A stretch of 64,000 nucleotides of DNA from Anas platyrhynchos (GCF_047663525.1 NC_092611.1:6175001-6239000); one strand, 5' to 3'. Shown: positions 1-14,840, numbered from the stretch's first letter. Numbers and translations: made by a program. Notes: generated by a model not told the origin, from the letters alone.

Positions 1-3000
1 CCCCAGCAGAACCTACATGAGACAGCCAAAGTCTCCCCTTATTTAGTTGCTGAAGCCTGGGATAAATTTTGTCTAGGAAGGAAGAGACAACAGCTGGTGC
101 AGTAGGGCTTCTGCCCGAATCCAGGAGAAGGAAGCTAACCCGAACCCTCCTGGACAGGTAGATTTCCTAGGGCCCAGCCACACTGGGTAGTTTTTCTTTT
201 GCGAAGGTTTATTTTCCAGAAATGTTCTTGTTTTGGTCTTCTCCCAAAGTAGTAAAGGCAAGGTACAAGCCAAAAATGGCTGTTGATTGCAGAAGATGGA
301 GACTAGAATAAGTTTATGGAGAGCAGGACTTCCAAGTTGAGCACATGCTTAACACTACGGCCCAGCAAGCACTATGTGCATAAAATAAAGCTCAAATTTA
401 GTGCTAATGCAATAAAGCACTTGGTACTTTCATCTTTTGATCTTTCCTTTCCTATAATCAGTTAGGGAGGAAGGCAGCAGTAGTGGCTTTTCAAACGTGT
501 GAAGAATCACAAGGGTTAAGAAGTGTGGGTATTGCAACAAAACGTTATTGTGGTGACTGAGATTTCCTTGGACAAGGGCCGTGTATGACACAAGAGCAGT
601 TTAGACTACTAAGCTAGTTTTAAGAAGTTTAGGCGGTAAGTATTTGTGTGTTCTTGTCATGTGAGTTAAATAATTTCAGGGGTGCCTGCTCTGCAGTATC
701 TTAAAAGGACTGATTTCCCAAAAGGCAGAATGCCCGTCCCAGACGGATCTGGGCCTTTCAGACGATGTTAAACCAGATCATAGAAACTTGAAAAAAAGGC
801 AAGATAAACCATTTCCAAAAGCGTCTTTTGCTAAGGGTGGGAACAGAAAGGTGCCCTCCCTTCCTGACCCCAGAAGGTGATGCCCTGTACCTGGGAATTC
901 TGCCTGTGTTTGGTGGGTGCAGCGTGTTTTTGTTGTTGCTGTCGATGCTTTTGGATACAGCCAGTCAAAAAGTTTGTTTAGTTTCAGAGTATCTGGTGAT
1001 TTAATAACAGAGGAGGATTTGCTCTTGTGCTTTGGGTCTTTGTGCCTCATTTCCAGGGCTAAAACGTCCCATTTGTTAAGGCTGTTAGTCAAAACTAAAA
1101 GCCTTTTCTTACACTAAGGATTGACAAAGTTTGCAAGTGAAACTAAAAATGATGTTTTTTGTTTTATAAAAGTATTGAGCCTCTCAGATTTATTTGAGTG
1201 TGTGTTCTTTTGTTTCAGATGTTTCTTTCAGATGGTAAAAAGTTGGGAGAAACAAATGAGAAGAACTGAGTCAAAATATTTTCACAATATTGAGATGTTT
1301 AGCTGGGAAAGTCCAGGTTAACTTCACTGCAGCAACTCATAAGTGGAACAGTATGATCTGATTTGTTTCGTTTTTCTCTGATGTTATCAGATACAACAGA
1401 AAACATTAGACAAATACAGGAGAACCCAAAGCACCTCCAGCATAATGCATGTTTGTGTCCTGCACCAGCGCTGTGACTTCGAAAGGTTACTGGCCGCAGA
1501 GAAAATTCATTCTCGGTAAATGCACCAAGTTCACATTTTTGTCTTTCAGATTCCAGTGATTATTATTTTTTTTCCCCTTTTCCTTGGTGGGAGATTTGAC
1601 TATGCTAAATGTGCAAAATTTGGAAGGAGAGCCAAGCATCCACCTTTGTACCTGTAGGTTTGTACGGGGCAGCTGGGGAGTGTGTGTGCATGCAGGGTAC
1701 GAGAGGTGAAGCTGCTGGAGTCCTGCAGATGGGCAGCAGAGCCCAGATCGAGGTTTTGGCCAACAGTAGAGAGGAAGCCAGGCGTAGAAAATGTGATCTA
1801 TAGCCGAGTGTTTCCCATAGTCTTCAGGCCAGCAAAGTTCTGGATTTAGTTTTCAGGTCAGCATTGGCAACTTCTACCAGAAAGCTGTGAATTTATTCAC
1901 CTGGCCGTGGCGTGCCTCTGTTTGGCACACTTCTGTGCAATGCACTTGAACTCTGAGGGACCCAGGCTTTGTGCCATCGTTACCTGCAATTGTAAGGAAA
2001 TAAATTAATACAGTAGTTTAATGTCTAATCCAAACTGTGCTGAGCTCTGCCCAGTATGAAAATCCAGCCCTTCTGTAAACATAAAAGCAACTTGAAAATA
2101 TTTCTTTGGAAATCACCTGGCCTGGTCTGGTCTGAAAAGGAAACTCGATGGACTCTCTTAATGTTTGGTTAACCTGATGTCTGGTTTTAGGTCTCCCAAA
2201 TGGTTACAGTTAGGCCTGGTGCAGAAGTAGACAGGTTCCGCCATAGTCCAAAGAGCAGTAAGAGAAAATCTGCATGTTTGCTGCTATCTGATGTTTGCAT
2301 CGGGTGTTGGAACTTTGCAGTGACGCAGTTTATGAACTTAGAAAGAAAAAAAAACAAGATCTTTACCGAATACAGAAGTTATTTCCACTCGTGAGTGCAT
2401 TGTTATTTCTTCTTGTGTTCTTGCTGTGCTGATACCCCTGTGAAGTCTGAAGTGAGCTATAAAAGCTGGGTAGAATTGTAGTAACCGGTGTCTTACTGCA
2501 ACAGTTGTGGGACCTGGGTTAGAGAAGAGAGTATGAGATGAATAAACATTGCTGATGGAGCCTCCCGTTATGGATGAGGATTCCTCAGGACTGAGTTCCT
2601 CGCATGGCAAACGTTCAGCATTAGCCTTTGCCTGGCTCAAAGTGTACCTAGAGGTGAAATCTTGTTTAAAATAAGCTGTAAAGATAGTGAGGGCAAAACT
2701 ACAGACAGGTAAGTGAAAGAGAAATGATGGAGAGGGTAAAGTGGAAACTTAGGTGCTGCTATTGGTATTTACACAAGAATCCTCAAGCACAATAATCGCT
2801 GGTTTGGCACCTGCATTTAATACAATAAAAGGCCATGCAGTGAGAGTTGGAAAAAAGCGGGCAGTTTTCACAGCTGAGCCCTACAGAAGGAAAGTCCCTG
2901 AATTTCCAGGAAACTGGCAATATTAATTAAATGCAATCTGTACAGCTGGAGTAAAAGAAAATGGCCCATCATTCTGCACTGCTATGGATGAGGGATTACT

Positions 3001-6000
3001 CAAAAATATGTATCATAGGTGATCAGATGGCAGTCAGTGCTGTATTATAAATGAAAATTTGTGGCTCCAGCATTTCTTGTTAGATGCATTCTTTGAGTGC
3101 TGCTGCTATGCTGCTTACATGACTTATGCTGATGAAATTTCTAAACATCTGCTGTGTTTTAAATCGCCATTTTTATCGGGGTTAAATAAAAGGTTTACAG
3201 ACAGAGATGGATACCGGAAAATTCAGGGCTGCAAATAGTTTTTCTGTTTCATAGCAGCGTGCCATAAATCTGCCTGGAGACAGCTGTTTAGCTGACTGCT
3301 CTCACCAGAAATCAGAGCAGAACATCAAAGAAGTTTGCCTGAGAATGCTGCCGCTGTCATACCCGCGTTTGGCTGAGCCTGCTGCTGCATTGCTTCGCCT
3401 TGGAAATGGCTTCAAATCCTAACACATGTACCGTACAGGATCTGGGGAGACAAAAGAGGCTATCTCTGAACTTGAATCTGAGCTTGTTCCTGGATTTCAG
3501 CGCGTGAGCCGCAGCAATGGGCCGTATTGTTCCCCTCACCGACGTGTTGGCAGCGGCCTGTGCGACTCATGGAAAATCTCCTGTGCCTGAGGGGTTCTGA
3601 AACCATTCAGAAATTCTCACTTGCCAAGGGTGGATTGGCTTCCTCGCTGCACATGCCGTGTCTCCAGTGCGTTCCCAGCTCATTCCCTCGTGAGAAGCCC
3701 TTTTCTTGCCGTGCCCCATACAGAGTGGCCGTTGTTCTCAGCTGCTGGCCCTGGCGCTGTCGTTGGCTCTCGGCTACGTGAGCTGCGAGCTGCCAGCCCT
3801 GCTGGAGGTGTGAGGCTGCCCAAACCATACGCCTGGCATGGCTTTGTCTCTTTTGAACCCCTTCCCCCTGCAGGACAGCAAGGAGCTGTAAATGTACAGC
3901 AATTCGTGAAAGCAGCTGAGCATGCAAGGGCTTTGTGGCCTTCTCACATCCTGCAGTTTCTGTGCTATAAAATCTGCTGAGGGCCTTGCCTGTGGGAAGC
4001 CATGCCTGAAACATCGAGCTGAAGGCATTGCATTTTCCCTGAGAACTATTATGAATGCATTTTTTTTTTTCCTTTTTTTCTTCTCTCTCCTTAATTCAGT
4101 CCATCATGAGATGTGCAGTGCTGACAGTCACGGCAGCCGTGCTGCTTTCATCATCCTTTCCTGAACAGCAACACCCATCGTACTGTCCTGAGGCGTGTAA
4201 TTGCTGGTAGCTTCGGTTCCTCTGCTCTGTTTCCAGACATTTTTATTTTCTTACCTGCCTTTGGGGATGTTCTTCCTGATACCACCCTGGCACCAGAAGA
4301 CCGGAGGAGTTGTGGCAGGCTGTAAGGCAAGGTGCTGTCTTCCCCTTGGGCTGTTACTTGAGTGCTGGCTGCAGTGAGTGTTAGGGAGCACCTTGCTGAG
4401 GCTGAGCTGCGAGAGTTGGTGCCTGCATTTGCAAATCTCCTCCTTGCCCTGCCAGCCCCCTTCGAGCCCCGAGGAGGAGAGGAGCTGCCCGGCAGGTGGC
4501 AGCTTCACCCAGCGAATAGCACCGGCAGCACCTCCAGGGGAACCACCAACTGCACCAGCTGGGTTCTGGTTTTACCGAAATTCCAGCTTTTGCTTGTGCT
4601 GCACTGCCCCTTTGGATGCTGTCGATGACAGTTTCAGACAAGGAGCGCTGCCAGCAAGTGGCAGACACAGCTCCTGCTGGAGCCAGGAGAGCGGTGTTGG
4701 ACTCAAACTCAGTGCTGTGGTTTGCATTCAGAGGAGAATTGCTCGGGAATTGCATCACAGGGATCGTTTCCCTTCAACAAACAAGAAATATTTGGTAGAT
4801 ACCTCTGGGTCTAAAGACTAGTGCACATTTGGGTGTCTCTCTGAAAGTGGAAATCTTTCCACCGAGTTGCAGAGGCTGCAGATGACATCTGTGTCATTCT
4901 GAGTCCTGAAAGAGAGCTGCAACCACAGCGTTCTTCCCAAAGTGATGTTTTTGGTTTTTTTAATCAGAAAAAGGCAGCTTTTTTTCATGACATGAAGCCC
5001 TTATCTCACTAACTGCGTGACGGCAGAGAAAATTGTCGCTCACGCTTTCTGACATAGCCCTTCTTAATGCCAACAGTTTGTTTTTCTGATTTTTTACTGT
5101 CTTCATAACACTAAAAATGAAAGGGTATATGTGTGGAGGACAGCGAGTGTGGTATTAAGTGTTGCAAGGACAATATGGGGCAGAAAGAGGAGAGTGTGAG
5201 CCTTTGGGTCTTACAATTACACTCCTTTTTGAGCCTTGATTTGCCTGTTTAGTGACACGCAACGATGTCCTGGACACGGATTCAGATTCCTGGAGCATGT
5301 AATTAATAACTCTCAGCTCCCTCAGCTGCCGGATAAATGTGCCTTCTCCTAGGAGTGTTTCAGTCTTCAGGATTTCTCTAGTTTGAGGTATGATGTTTTT
5401 AAACCAGCCTTTAATCTTGTTGCTACTTGGGAATTAAAATAATAGTGAAACGAGTAGACTTGAGAAAAAGTCATGCCAGGATCCTTGTCTTAGGGTGACT
5501 GGGAGCCCCGTGTTTCCAGTGGAGATAATAAAACCCCACAGAGGCAGTTCTAGGGTGGCCTGCTTGTAGCAGAGGCTTGAGCTCTTGGTTACAGAGAACC
5601 CAGGGTTCTGGTTTTTCAGTTCCTGCAGGCAATTCTGCACAAGGACACTGAAAGAATCCCAACACTCAATCCTAGAGTTTCACCTCACTTCAGAACAGAT
5701 GTTGGTTGGTGCTCCCTTGGCACTGACCAGAAATCCCAATTTCTTCTTCTGTTCCTGCTGACCACAATCAACATTCATAATTCACCTTCCAGTGCAGCAC
5801 TTTCACCTCTACACATTTGTTTTATGGGGATTGTCGTGGTTCCACTTACCAAGCTTTTATTTCTGCATTTCAGTCTGGTTGTTGTTTGTTTGTTTTGGTT
5901 GTTTTTTTGTTTTCCCATTCTGTCTAATCAGTTGTCAAATTGGCAGAAATTCTCCTTGCAGGCCCCACGGTGCAGCTTTGCAAACTGAAAGTCAGGTTTT

Positions 6001-9000
6001 CTGAGCATGGCCTGGCCAGGAACCAGAGCTGATAAGGTAAAGGGGTGGGTTTTAGTTCCTTTTTCTTTATCTAGATATAAAATCAGTTTGAACATCTTGT
6101 GCCCTCTCTTAAACAGGAGGGCCAAATGAAGATGCAACAGGTTTCCTTTTCTGAACTGGGTTCAAAGCTTTTTTTTTTTTTTTTTTTTGTGTTTCCCCTA
6201 TCCCAGGGTCCCATTGGTAGCTCTGGAGGTGGGTCACGCAGCTCCATCCCTGCTGTTGATGATGAAAAGGGACAAATAAATGCTACTTTCAGTTAAAGTC
6301 ATTAAACTGAGTGGGGTTTGAGTGGCCTTATACAAACCGGTGACCAGCAGTGAAGAGGAGGGATTTTTGCCAGTGGGGCAAAGGACTGAAGATAAAGTGT
6401 CAGGGTGAAATTATTAAATGTGTCATTAAATTCTGACAGAAGCTCCCAAGGGAAATAAAAAAAGCAAGAATCCAAATAAGATGGGAGAAAAACTGTATTC
6501 AAAAGCATGGTCTGGAAGCGAGCCAAAGATACAATCCTGTGGGACGTTGTTGATAGGGATTTGCCCCAACCCTGTCCTAATTATTTTTCCCTAGACTTCC
6601 TAATGGGGTCCTTTCTCTCAGTCTGGGCAGGGAGTTAATGGAGAGATGAGGTGAGGTCTGCAGGTGGTCCTGGAGGTGGCACAGAAAGCTGTCCAGCCTC
6701 CCATGCTCTTCACGTCCCAAGCAAGCGTCCTGAGATTTCAGAAGCAGCTGCACCTCTGAGGGGGTTTCCCAGGTGTTTGGAGGAGACCACGGAAAAGTAA
6801 ATGCTGAATGAAGCAGTAGGAACTTTTGTGTAGATTCACAGCCTGCTTCGGTCCTATTGTTCTCTGTAGCTCTCTACCCACTCCCCTGCAGCTGTGCGTT
6901 GCGGGTTTCAGGGTGAGGGTGCTGCCAAAGCTGCTGAGTCCTGTTTCTCTGTGAAACTCTGGGGCCACACGTGCTCAGAGAGGGCTCTCGGTGTGAGTGG
7001 TTTCCAGAGGGGACCAGGTGATTCGACTTTCCTTGTGACACAGTTTGGGCTCGAGTCTTTGCCTTGGTAACAGTGCCTAGGTTCACAGTGAACCAGCCTG
7101 CTGGTGCAGTTCCTGGCAGATCTGATCTGTTGAGATAAGAATGTCTGGCACCCATTCGAAGCTCTTAACCTGAAGAAATAAATGCCGGCCACTTAGGTTT
7201 TGGCAAGCTTGGGCCAAAATCTGAATGTGAAAGGAAGTGTCGAAGTCCCTGGTTTGCTCTGCTGAGCTCGGGCCCATGTTTTGGCTAAATGTGGCTTTTT
7301 TAGCCATTAATAATTCTGTTTGGGAAGGGTTCCTTCCATGGTGTGAGCAGAGCATGTCTGTGAGCAATGAGCAAGGCTCCTTTCTAGGACTTGCTTTCAT
7401 TTGCCTTCAGTCAAATGAGAGACTCTCAGAAAGTGGGTTTCATCTGAAATTCACATCAACACTTACACAGATTTTGAATGAAAACAACTTTTACAAATGG
7501 TGAATATAGGTCATAAGAAGTATCACTGTTTTCGTGTTCATCTGTGGACCTTTAGTTTTGCTTCTGTGGGGTGAAAGAGAGGCTATTTGAAAATGTGCTG
7601 GTGAGGAGGGCTCCTTAACAAAATGTTTTTTCTTCAACAGACTCAACAAAGAGGGACCAAAGTCTTTACTGCAGCATGTTACTGGCTTTTGTGCATTGAG
7701 ACTCCAGCAGAAACATGGGACAAGCCTTTCTGCTGCGTTGCTTTCATAACTGGTGAAAGCCCCAGCTTTCTTGCCTCACCTTGCAGGCTTCCAGAGCTAG
7801 TCATGCGATCCATGTGAGTAACATTCAATGGCATTCTTGATTGTATTTTCTCTTGGTGAATCATTTGAGATCTTCTTCTGATTTCTGCCAATTTTCAGGT
7901 TTATTTTGGGGGTGGTTCTGTGTGTAATTTCTCAACAGATAGATGGGACGGGTGGTTTTTCACTGTGTTGGTGCGCGCCAACCCTGGAAGCCAGCGAGTC
8001 ACCAGGGTGGTGTAGCTGTAGGTGGGGGAGTTACAAGGATGCCCTGCTCCTTTCCTCCCTTACCACCAGCTGCCTTATCAGCCACACCAGAAAGGGGAAA
8101 GGCTGTGCAACTGCTGCCAACCCTAGCTCACCTGAGATCACCAGTCAGCACCACAGGCAGAGGCAAGCTTGTGAGATGTATGGGCTTACACAAACTCCTC
8201 CAGCACCTAGTTGCAGAGAGCAGCTGCAGGGACGGGCATTTCAGTGCACATCAGCTGCGCCGTGGTGGTCCCAGCAAGAATAAAAGCCCATTTTTTTTTT
8301 AGCACTGCCACTGTGCTTGGTCACGGTGCTGTCACAGACAAGGTTGGTTCACATCGTGCCCGCAGCACGGACACGGTGTGTGTTAGGTGCTGTTGTTCCC
8401 CCTGCCTGACTCAGCGCTGGAAACTTCTGAACTAAATGTGACTGCTGCTTGTTCACAGACCAAACCCTGAGCGTTTGAGGAGAACGGGTAGGCTGCGAGC
8501 AGCTGGTGCTGAGCGTGGCGTGTGTGAGCAGCAGGAAGGGAGAGGCAGGGACAGGAGGGCTGTAACAGCCTGTGCGCCTACCTGCTGCAAACAGCTCGAG
8601 TATTCAGCTTCAAGGAGTCGTGTTAGGCAAGTATCAGCAGTCAGGAAAACTTTGGAGAGGAAATGGATCACATCTTGGAGCTCAGGAACAGACCAGATGA
8701 TCTCTGAAGGGTATAAAGTACAAAGAAATCCTAAAAAGGTCTGTTCCAGGTCTTTGTGTGTGTCAGTAAATGCAAGTGCTTGTTCATGGGGAGCTCACCT
8801 CTGTCTCCAAGTGCAGAGTGGCCTGAGTTGGCTCATTTTTTTTTATGTATACTTTCTTTCTACCCTAAAACTCAGAACTTTCTTGAGGGCACAGGGAAAT
8901 GGGTCCCCTTAGGTGCCTGCATGCACTTCTGGAGGCTTTCATACTCTCCTGTGTGCCTGATGTTAGGCCTGAGCAGCACGGGACATCTCCTAGTGCGAAA

Positions 9001-12000
9001 AAACTGTGTGCAGTAACCAGGGAGTGGATGTGGAATGTCCCAGGTTCAGATCCTCAGCATCTGAGAGGTCATGAGGGTGACGGTGATTTACACTGCCCAA
9101 GCACTTAATCGCTAGTGCCGAACGTGTATGAAGGCTGCCTCATTTGTTCCTTATCAAAACTGAGGTATGAATCAGAACTTGCTTCTGAGGACCAAGTGGG
9201 AGGTGTGAGGCTCGCATAAAAAAATAAAAATATTACCGAACCCTGCTGTACCTGGAGTTTGTTGTGCTATAGTTGTTTTAATGTGTGTAGTATTATAAAA
9301 AAGGTGACGTTGTCCTAAGGAAGCACAGAATGAGTGAGTGGTCTTGTGAGTAAATTTAACCCCAAAATCTGGGCTCAGTTCCCAGCCCTGATACAGACTT
9401 CTGATGTGACCCTGAGCAAAGCACTGAACTTCCCTTTGCTGCCTGAGTTTCTCCCTTCAAGAAGAACCGTCAGTTTTTCTTTTCTCCTCTCTGCCTTGTT
9501 TGGGAAGTATATTTGTGGAGATAGCAGCTGTCTTCTGTCTCTTGACTTTACAGCAAGCTGCTTTCATGGGGGTCTCGGCATTACTAGAGCTGTATAGGTA
9601 GAGAAGGAAATCCTGAAATGAGACGTAGCATGGAGAGGTTTGTGTTCCTCTTCCTTCAGCTCCCTTCCTGGCTCAGCCTGGCAGTGTACCTGCCTTTACA
9701 GGGCAGAATTCCAAGGGAAAACAAACACATTTGTGGGTACTGATGAAAGGTTTCTGCAGAATGAGTGTGTCTCTGTGTTTCTCCAAGTCTGTAACCTCCA
9801 AAGCTGATGGAAGAGCCGTGCCAGCAGATGCCATCTTCTACCTGCACCAGACACTTCCTGAGTGTGTGGAATCGGAAACTTGTCTTCATTCCTTTTAGAC
9901 CTGTCCACAGCGGGGCATATAGTAAATTCTGGCATTATCCTGAGCGCCTTTGTGAGATTTATTACAGCACTCGTTGAGTCTCTCTGGCCCTGCCTTGTAA
10001 ACCTATCTGATCGGGTTGTTTGTGATCTGCCTCCTGCTGTGACTCATGCAGTCCTGGTAACCTTCGCACCAGCTTCTGCTGAAAATGGGAAACTTTCTTT
10101 TATTTTTCTTTTTTGACTTATTTTTTTTTCTTGTCGACTGAAGTAACGTTTTGCTTTAAACGTGCTTTAGCAGTGTGTGAGGATTTGCCAGTGTTCTCTA
10201 AATGTACAGCAGGTACAGCACAAAAAGTGGCTCACCTGGGGACAGCCTGAGGCGTTCATAGCCCCTGGAGGGATTTTTTGGGTGTGTTTGTGCAAGAGCA
10301 AGGCGTTTATTTTGTGGCTGTTAGGCTGGGGCAATTGGGAAGGGTGAAAGTTCCTGGTTAGGAAGGATTTTTTTCTGTGGTGTAAATGTTTTGTGGAAAC
10401 CAAACCAAACCAGAAACTCCAAAAGTCCTTGGTGTAATCACAGGGGAGAGTTTTGGAGTAAAGTGAAAATTTGTCCCCGTTCTTCCTCTTTCTTGGGCAG
10501 GGCCAGCTCAAAAGGTTGCAGAGCCATCAGTGAGTGAGTGACACACAAGTGAGCTGAGCTATGCAGCTGGCTGCCTGTGTCCTCTGCCCTTGTTCACCAT
10601 AGTTTTGGCATCTCTCATGCTTCTCAACGCAGTCAGCTCCTTGCTGTTGGTGGAGATTTGGGCTGCGGGGAAGGGCTTCAGCTGCGAGATTGAACCTTCA
10701 TCCATCCCACTCCTCTGAAGCCTAATCAAACTATCAGAATCAGGGTGCTCGTTGCACTAGTCCTGCTCTGCAGTCTCCTAAAAAGACCCCAGTGTCTCCA
10801 CAAAGTGATTCGTGCCTCTGGAGGTTGTTTCGGTGCTGCCCAGGGAGCTTAACAGAGGTAGGGATGCTCCTGAGCTGAAGGACTCAGTTTGCATAAGTTT
10901 TCTGGAACGAATCCTGGCCTCATGCTCTGTAGGCTTTGATCCTGGATTATTTTGCCGTGTGTTCACATACAATGTCATGCAACAAAATAAAGATGTGGGA
11001 CATAGAATTTGTAGGCTGAAAAGTCTGTTCGGGCTCTGACAGATGCCAGTTGCTACTGCCTCAAATGAGGCTCAGCTTCTCCTTTCCTCTGTTCCCTCTC
11101 TTGGCTGAGTAGGGAAGAAGTATGAGAAAGAACCTTTTCTAAATGTGGTTGTCTTTTAAGCTCATTCAGACCTCCGAGGTAGAGATCCTCTTATTAATTT
11201 AGCTATTGTATCCTCAAAGACAAATGTTTGTATTTGCAGACCACAAAGCTTTCTGAAATGTCAGACTACCGCTTATTCATACTTCTCGCATTGTATGGTA
11301 GGATTAAAGTGCTAATATTGACACTTTCTTTTTTTTAATTTAAAAAAAAAAAAGGTATCCGTCAACAGCAGTAATCCAGTTTTGGAAGAAAATTACCTAT
11401 GATCTCAACTCCTGTCCTGGGAATAAAACAATAAGAAGGAGATGAGGGGAGGAAGTGCCTAATTCATAATCTCTAAGGTAAAGCTCAGGTTCTGACTGTC
11501 AAACGCAGCATATCCTTATGATTTTATATAGTTTGTGTGCTGAAAATTTTACAGGGCTGTGCTGTTGCCAGCCCTGCAGACAGAGTAGGAGCAGTGCTTG
11601 GTTTTATTCCCCCTGGCCAGGAGCTCTGGGTGCTGTGGCCACGGTGCTGCTTTTCTAGCCGGCGCTGCCTGGTGGATGCACACTCCCAGAGCCCTAACAA
11701 AGGGAAGACCGGTGCTGGGCACCCCTCTTTGCTTCACATCACCTTGCCTGGAACTGGGGATCAGGCACACACAGCCTGTGTCATCCTTGCTTTGTGCTCC
11801 TTCCATCCTTGCTGAGTTCGATTGCTTGGATCCGCTGGGATCTGCTTGCAGCTCCGGCTCTACGCTGCATGCAGGGCGTGGGTGCTCTAATGTAGAGCTC
11901 TGCAGCTTGTTTCCAGTTATCCGTGGAGCAGCTGTGTGTGGCGGTCAGACAAAATTTAATGCTGCCTTTTGGTCTGTGAACTCGCAGCGTGGCCACCAGG

Positions 12001-14830
12001 AACATGACAAATTGCACCCCGACTCAGCGCAGAGATGCTCCGTGCCGAACCGAGGTTTTACTGCTTGTTGCTTTGGTCTCGTGGTGAACTGGTCAAGGAA
12101 TGACTGGGAGGCAGCTGGGTTTGCATCTCCAGACAGGCTGCAGCTCATTTTCTGAGCGTGTCTTAAAGGAGCAGCTGTCCACAAGCAGCCTTCCTGCTGT
12201 CGGTGCTGTTTGATCATCTAGCCGTAGCTGAGCTCTCGCCGTGGTTATAGACTTGAATCATGGTTTGCAAACAGTTGGCCGAGGAAGAGGCGAAGATGAT
12301 ACTTGCTAAGCAATCTTTTTCATCTTTTGCTCTACTTTTGTCTCTTCCTTTGGACTTTGTTAGTAAAATGGTGCTTAACCAAATAGTTTCTCTATAAAAG
12401 ACATAAAATGAGAAGAGGGCCACATTTGACAGTTTGTCTTTTGCCTGGCATGTTGGCTCACCATACGCACCTTTATATCCTTTATATCTTACCTTGTATA
12501 CCTCTAAAGTTGTTTTGGAGAGTGTGATTCTTCATTAATACATTGAAAATTTTTTGAGTAACTATAGGTAAATGTGGAAAAGGATGATTACCTGCCACCA
12601 AAATAGTGCTGCTTGTTTTATCTGTGGAAAACATGCCCCTTTTTTGCAACTTCCTCATTTTAGATATTTATTACAGCCTGACTTTATCTGCCTGCTCTTT
12701 TAAAGTATTGATATAAACTAAGAAAGAGCTTAATCCTGAGTAAGTCAGTGTTATGCTCAGCTTTTCTAAGCATAACTAAAGCACAGTTCAATGTGAGCTG
12801 ATGGGTCTATAAGTTAGCATGAGACTGCATAATTACTTTAATGTCATGCAGTCTGCCTTCACATATGCACACAGCCTGCTGTGTACAAGTCTCAGACTGT
12901 GCTTTTGCTGCTCTGGAGAACACAGATGTACGCAGGGTGTGTTCTCACACTTAAAAATAGAGGTCTTGTTCCTGGCAGAGACCTGCTCAAGGCCTCGGTT
13001 CACCGTGCTGCTTCCCAGTAGCTCTGTGATGTCAGAAATAGGCATTTCCAGCAGAAAACTGCAGCAGAGCTCTCTTCTGGATGCTCTGACGTTGTCTCAA
13101 GCCAAAGTCCTGTAAGTTCTCCCAGCACTTCCTGATATTGCCTTGTGCCATGAGCCTTAAATAAATGTGAATATATGATTGAGCCCTGGTTTTTGTAGAA
13201 CATCATTTGTCGGGAAAAGATTTCCTGTTGTTAGAAACATTTACCTGTAATTCTACAAGGTTAAGAGGCTGCTGCTTTTTTTTTTTTTTTGATGATGAAG
13301 TTCTGTTATTTCATTATTTTAAGGAGAAACATGACACTATATTTGTATCAGAGAGACGAGAGTCCACAAATTCTTCCTACCTTGGTGTAAGTGAAATGCC
13401 ACCGAAGCCGGTTTCAATATTCCTCCTCAATTTATCCGGCTACACTGGGCTGTGATTTACACTCACCTGTCCATCTGTGCAGCGTTAGCTAACAGGCTGC
13501 CTGCTATTACTAAGCACTTTAACAGCAGAGAGGATATTACAACGTGTGGCTGGTAGTGAGCATTAATGCAGATATGCAAAGCGTGGCAGAACAATGCCCT
13601 CGCGCCTGGGAACGCGGAGGGCAGCGATGGGGAGCTGAATGTGCCTCATTTCTCTTCACTCTGCTTGCTTTGGAGGTTTTCTCTTTGTGGTTTTGGGGCA
13701 AATCTTCGAACCGAAGGGAATATAATAATTAAGCTTTCATCTTCGTTTCATCAATCTGCTTGTTGTTTGGTTTTGTTTTCTTTCTTTAAATGCAATCCCA
13801 ATGTTAGGCTGCAAAATGGTTCACAGTATGGACCTGCTTCTGAGAGGTGTTTGGCACCCTTTTGAGGGACTCCTGGCCAAAAGGACTGTCCAGACCCCAT
13901 CTTAATTGTTTTATAGGAAGAGAAATTTGAGAGAGTAAACTTCAGGGCCGCAGCAATTCCTTGATTAAAAACCAGCTGGGAGATAGGATTGGCAGAGTCC
14001 TAAAGCCACTGTGCAGCCCCCAACAAATATTTTTCTGAGAACGAAGCTCCTGAGTCACTGCTGCTTGAGAATACTCACTGAGATGGTCTGAATTTTAGAG
14101 GAAACAACGTTAAGAGGTTTAAGAGGCTGTGCTCATGGAGTGGTGTGAATAGGTCAGGTATAACGATCCTGTTATGATTAATGTTAAGAACTTACTCGAG
14201 CGCCTATGCCAAGTCTCTCGGCCTCCCTTTAGCTCCACAAGCTGCTTTGGAAGGGCCGGCTCTTCCCTAGTAGGAAGCGTCATATTTTGATAAAAACAAA
14301 ACAGAAAAAAAAAGGGGTTTCTTTTTTAAATGAAGGACGTCCTCGTTTAATGAGGCTTGAAGTGTTTACAGGTGTTTCCTCATAAGTTCAAATTTAGTGG
14401 CCCCAGGGAGTTGAGATTCTCATAAGGCAGGGGCAAACACACAAGTTTTGTATTTTAGAAGTGTTGAGCATTTAAAGGGCCATGCAGACCTGGCGTACGT
14501 AAAGATTTGGGCTCGCTGAGGTGTCTGGAGCCTGTAGTTATGCCATCTGAAGCAGAGAGTGCTGTCCGACGTGAGACGAGGCCGTTCTTGGTGCCACAGA
14601 CGGTCACGATCCTGTTAAAAGCCCCTTGTGTTTTTTCTGCTGCGCAACCCTTTGACCTGTTTTTTTAAAAATCTCCGGCAAAAACCCCATGAGAGGCAGG
14701 TTCCAGGCTTGATTGTTTGTTTAAATAAATTTTGGTGATAGCAAGTGCTGTTTTATGCATAATATCTTCCAGAGCGCCCTGGTCTTGGAGGAACTGTTCA
14801 GCGTCATGAAGAACAACACAGAGCAAGGGA
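1..14830. other. Upstream region with no recognised gene
   Basis: I see no supportable coding exon here on either strand. The open frames are short, are not bounded by convincing splice sites, and resemble no family I know. The longest, about 185 codons at 11598-12155 on the plus strand, has no domain-like pattern. The stretch holds homopolymer runs (for example T20 at 6169-6188), an ancient SINE-like relic near 9336-9460, and no perfect octamer motif, in contrast to the rest of the window. It probably contains distal upstream sequence of POU2AF1. A non-coding RNA gene cannot be excluded from sequence alone. Confidence 0.6.
9336..9460 (+). repeat. Ancient MIR/CORE-SINE-like relic
   Basis: The stretch reads like a decayed MIR-type SINE in plus orientation. 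It has 'ggctcagttcccagccctg', then 'tgtgaccctgagcaaagcac', then 'cctgagtttctccc', in the order and spacing of the MIR core ('ttcccagctctg', 'tgtgaccttgggcaagtcac', 'cctcagtttcccc'). Such CORE-SINE fossils predate the amniote split. The identification comes from remembered consensus sequence; borders are approximate. Confidence 0.6.
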
Positions 14831-14840
14831 AAATATAGAA

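Noticed and set aside
4425-4440. ATTTGCAAAT palindrome as a further octamer
   Set aside because: It differs from the octamer at the last base in both orientations and lies in the upstream region without other sites.
8690-8725. Short CR1-like piece ('agaccagatgatctctgaagg')
   Set aside because: It resembles the CR1 3' region, but the match is about 20 bases and not extended on either side, so chance cannot be excluded.
11598-12155. 185-codon plus-strand frame upstream of POU2AF1
   Set aside because: No domain, no splice context and no resemblance to neighbours expected at 11q23.
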